64,000 nt of DNA. It comes from Geomonas ferrireducens (GTDB taxonomy: Bacteria > Desulfobacterota > Desulfuromonadia > Geobacterales > Geobacteraceae). The stretch spans positions 62,001-126,000 of the forward strand of contig NZ_SSYA01000002.1 in the NCBI RefSeq assembly GCF_004917065.1, given 5' to 3'. Below are positions 62,024 to 64,000 of this stretch, one piece after another. Made by a program: the position numbers and the translations under genes. Each line of letters starts with the position of its first letter. Position 1 is the stretch's first letter. A model generated the notes under the pieces. It did not search any database. It saw only the letters and a program-made list of their open reading frames with translations, and had not been told where the DNA came from.

Positions 62024-63786
62024 AATTCGAACCCCACGGTGAAATGGATGCGGAAGAGACGGGAGTCGTCCAGGGGCTTCGCGAAATAGAGGTTCAGTCC
62101 CCCCACCGGCGTGTAGTAGTGCGCCCCTATCCCCGCCCCCTGGTGCAGGTCCATGCGCGCGTAGTCGTTGAAGGCGTTGCCTATGTCATGGAAAAGCGAG
62201 ACGCCCCAGTTCTTGTAAAGCGCACGCTCCACCTCCATGCTTCCGACCAGTAGGTGCTTCCCCCCCACCACCTTGCCCGATGAGTCCTTGGGGCCGAGGC
62301 TCTGGTAGGCGTAGCCGCGCACACTCTGGTCGCCGCCGGCGAAGAAACGGATCGACGGGGGAAGCTCGGCGAAGGGGTCGGTGAGGATGCTGTAGCCTAC
62401 GTTGCCCCGGGCATGGAAGGTGAGACGCCAGGGGAGCGGGACCAGGACGCTCCCGTTGCCGATGAACTGGGCAAGGCCAACGTCCGAGCCGAAATAGGGG
62501 TGCGCCCCGCGCACATCGAAGGAGAGGCGGTAGCCTATGGTCGGGCGGATCATGTCGTTGAAGCGCTCCTTCGAGAAGCGAAAGCCCGGGAGCACCAGGC
62601 GGGAGCGCGAGTCCGCCGTGCCGATGGTATAAAACTCCTCCTGGAACTTCACGTAGACCGTTCCGAGTTCGCCGCGCCCGAGGCCGAAGGTGCGGTCGAG
62701 TTCCAACGCGGCGAGGCGGCTTTGGTAGGTGGAGACCTCCTCCTGCTGCAGGTTTAGCTGTATGGCACTCGAGCTGCGGTGGTCGGTCTCGTCAGGCATG
62801 GTGTAGCGGCCGGCGAAGCCCTGCAGCCTCTCGGCGACGTAGATGCTGAGGTCGAGGTCGTTTCCTTCGTGGGCAAGGTTCAGGTCGCGGTAGCGCACCG
62901 AGAAGCGACCGCCGGTATCGGTGCCGTAGCCGACGCCGGGGCGCAGGGTGCGGCGCGGCGCCGCGGTGAGCCGGATGAGTACCGGCACCTTCTGATCCTT
63001 CGCCTCCTCGCGCTGTGGCGTCACCACCACCTGGCGGAAACGCTCCGAGTTGGCGAAGTTCAACTGGGTCTCCCCGAGTTTCGAGTAGGAGAAGGGATCT
63101 CCTTCCTTGAAGGCGACGAAGCGCTTTAAAAAGACCTGCGGATAGTCGGGGGCTCCCTCGATGCGCACGCCGTCGAAGCGGTAGCGCGCGCCGGTTTCCA
63201 TGGTGAGCAGGACGCGCGCCGTGGCGAGGTCGGGTGAGATGCGGATCTCGTGGCGGGAAAAGGAGGCGTCGAGGTAACCGAGCGTCTGCGCCTGCGACTG
63301 CAGGGCTCCCTTCCCCCGCTCGTAGGAGGGCTGGGACAGCACCTCGCCCCGGCGCACCGGAAAGGAGGTGACCAAATGGGCGAGCTCCTTTTCCTTGCTC
63401 CCGCTCCCCTCAAGCCTCACCTCGACCTCGGCCACGCGTACCGGCTCGCCGGGCTCCACCGTCACCGCCAGAACGCTTTTCCCCTTCCTGTCCCCCTGCA
63501 CCGCTGCGGTCACCCGGGCGCGGTAGTAGCCGTAGGGCTGCAGCGCCACCCGCGCCTTTTCCGGCGCCTGGCGCGCGAAACGCTCGAGCCAGAGCCGGTC
63601 CACCTTCCCGTCGCGCACGAGCCCGTGCGGCAGGGCAAGCGCCTGGCGCACGTTTTCCAGCGCATCCCCCTCGACGCCGGAGATCTCCACCTCGACGGGC
63701 TCGGCGGCGCGTGCGGGCGCGGCCTGGACGAGGCTCCAGGAGAAAGCGAGGGCAAGCGCGAGGTATGTGGGAAGGGGTCTCGGCAT
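62020..63786 (-). CDS. tamA: Outer-membrane assembly barrel TamA (Omp85 family)
   Basis: 588 residues (607 from the upstream start). Signal peptide (PLPTYLALALAFSWSLVQAA), POTRA domains (VEVEISGVEGDALENVRQAL, VAEVEVRLEGSGSKEKELAH), then a 16-strand barrel ending in FTVGFEF with a terminal Phe, the Omp85 signature. The barrel carries VRGY in GGDQSVRGYAYQSLGPKD. ATG 63786 or 63801 both lack a good ribosome site. Confidence 0.9.
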   Translation of the reverse strand: MPRPLPTYLALALAFSWSLVQAAPARAAEPVEVEISGVEGDALENVRQALALPHGLVRDGKVDRLWLERFARQAPEKARVALQPYGYYRARVTAAVQGDRKGKSVLAVTVEPGEPVRVAEVEVRLEGSGSKEKELAHLVTSFPVRRGEVLSQPSYERGKGALQSQAQTLGYLDASFSRHEIRISPDLATARVLLTMETGARYRFDGVRIEGAPDYPQVFLKRFVAFKEGDPFSYSKLGETQLNFANSERFRQVVVTPQREEAKDQKVPVLIRLTAAPRRTLRPGVGYGTDTGGRFSVRYRDLNLAHEGNDLDLSIYVAERLQGFAGRYTMPDETDHRSSSAIQLNLQQEEVSTYQSRLAALELDRTFGLGRGELGTVYVKFQEEFYTIGTADSRSRLVLPGFRFSKERFNDMIRPTIGYRLSFDVRGAHPYFGSDVGLAQFIGNGSVLVPLPWRLTFHARGNVGYSILTDPFAELPPSIRFFAGGDQSVRGYAYQSLGPKDSSGKVVGGKHLLVGSMEVERALYKNWGVSLFHDIGNAFNDYARMDLHQGAGIGAHYYTPVGGLNLYFAKPLDDSRLFRIHFTVGFEF

Positions 63787-64000
63787 GTGACACCACGTCA
63801 TAGGTCTGCGCCGGCGGCTACTGGGGCGACGGGGCGCTGACACAGATGGGAGGCGGCTAACCTTAGGATTTTGGACCCATGAAGTTTACCATGTAAATCT
63901 GCGCTGTTGTCCTTGAAGACGTTTTTCCGGAGGCGCGGCAGCGGCATGGGGTGAAATGAAGTGACAGCGACGGCAAACGCTGTGACTGCCCACCGGTCTT
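63787..64000. other. End of window, upstream of tamA
   Basis: 214 nt with no gene I can support. It should hold the tamA promoter; none is clear enough to call. Confidence 0.5.

Noticed and set aside
1..64000. tRNA, rRNA or CRISPR arrays
   Set aside because: No cloverleaf, rRNA block or regularly spaced direct repeats with unique spacers were seen; the 21-bp array has no spacers.

Overview
The window is a GC-rich chromosomal segment that looks like a member of the Geobacteraceae or a close Desulfuromonadia relative. The basis is gene content rather than a marker gene. It has a hybO-hybA-hybB-hybC respiratory uptake hydrogenase with its maturation genes, sigma-54 promoters, MshEN and PilZ proteins, and many two-component regulators. 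No rRNA, tRNA or CRISPR array was seen. Genes are densely packed, often with 4-nt start/stop overlaps.

Layout. 0.1-4.2 kb: an ammonium channel behind a sigma-54 promoter, an MshEN-receiver fusion, a class III aminotransferase homologue without its PLP lysine, and a PilZ protein. 4.3-16.5 kb: a minus-strand hydrogenase supercluster (hypA; then hybO, hybA, hybB, hybC, hybD, tatA, hypB, hypF, hypC, hypD, hypE) with a near-consensus sigma-54 promoter in front of hybO. 16.5-21.1 kb: two histidine kinases and an NtrC-type sigma-54 activator, well placed to control the hydrogenase. 21.2-24.6 kb: a zinc-ribbon protein, a spermidine-synthase-like protein, RsgA, a small membrane protein and a HAD phosphatase. 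24.6-30.7 kb: an acyl and lipid operon with an acyltransferase-hydrolase fusion, a glycerophosphodiesterase, an XRE-cupin-phosphotransbutyrylase fusion, butyrate kinase and a flavin-type oxidase. 31-37 kb: CheW, a chemoreceptor with a C-terminal tether pentapeptide, and a kinase with two NarL-type regulators. 37-50.5 kb: mixed housekeeping and envelope genes (L,D-transpeptidase, CysM, degenerate LytM lipoprotein, MarC, DoxX, dipeptide epimerase with DUF819, MFS).

The accessory region is 52.9-57.5 kb, between a DUF3160 gene and tamB. It holds about twenty 21-bp tandem repeats, a remnant of a MobF-type conjugative relaxase, four 18-bp palindromes at about 20-bp spacing, and three AT-rich genes. 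Each of those genes is followed by an attC-like inverted repeat, as in an integron cassette array without an integrase (CALIN). The third cassette encodes an Apea-like HEPN RNase split by one in-frame TAA. The window ends with the tamB-tamA outer-membrane assembly pair.

How it works together: the hydrogenase oxidises H2 at the periplasmic face and passes electrons through HybA and HybB to the quinone pool. The Hyp proteins build its NiFe(CN)2CO site, HybD clips the large subunit and TatA helps export the folded dimer. The adjacent kinases and sigma-54 activator probably set expression.
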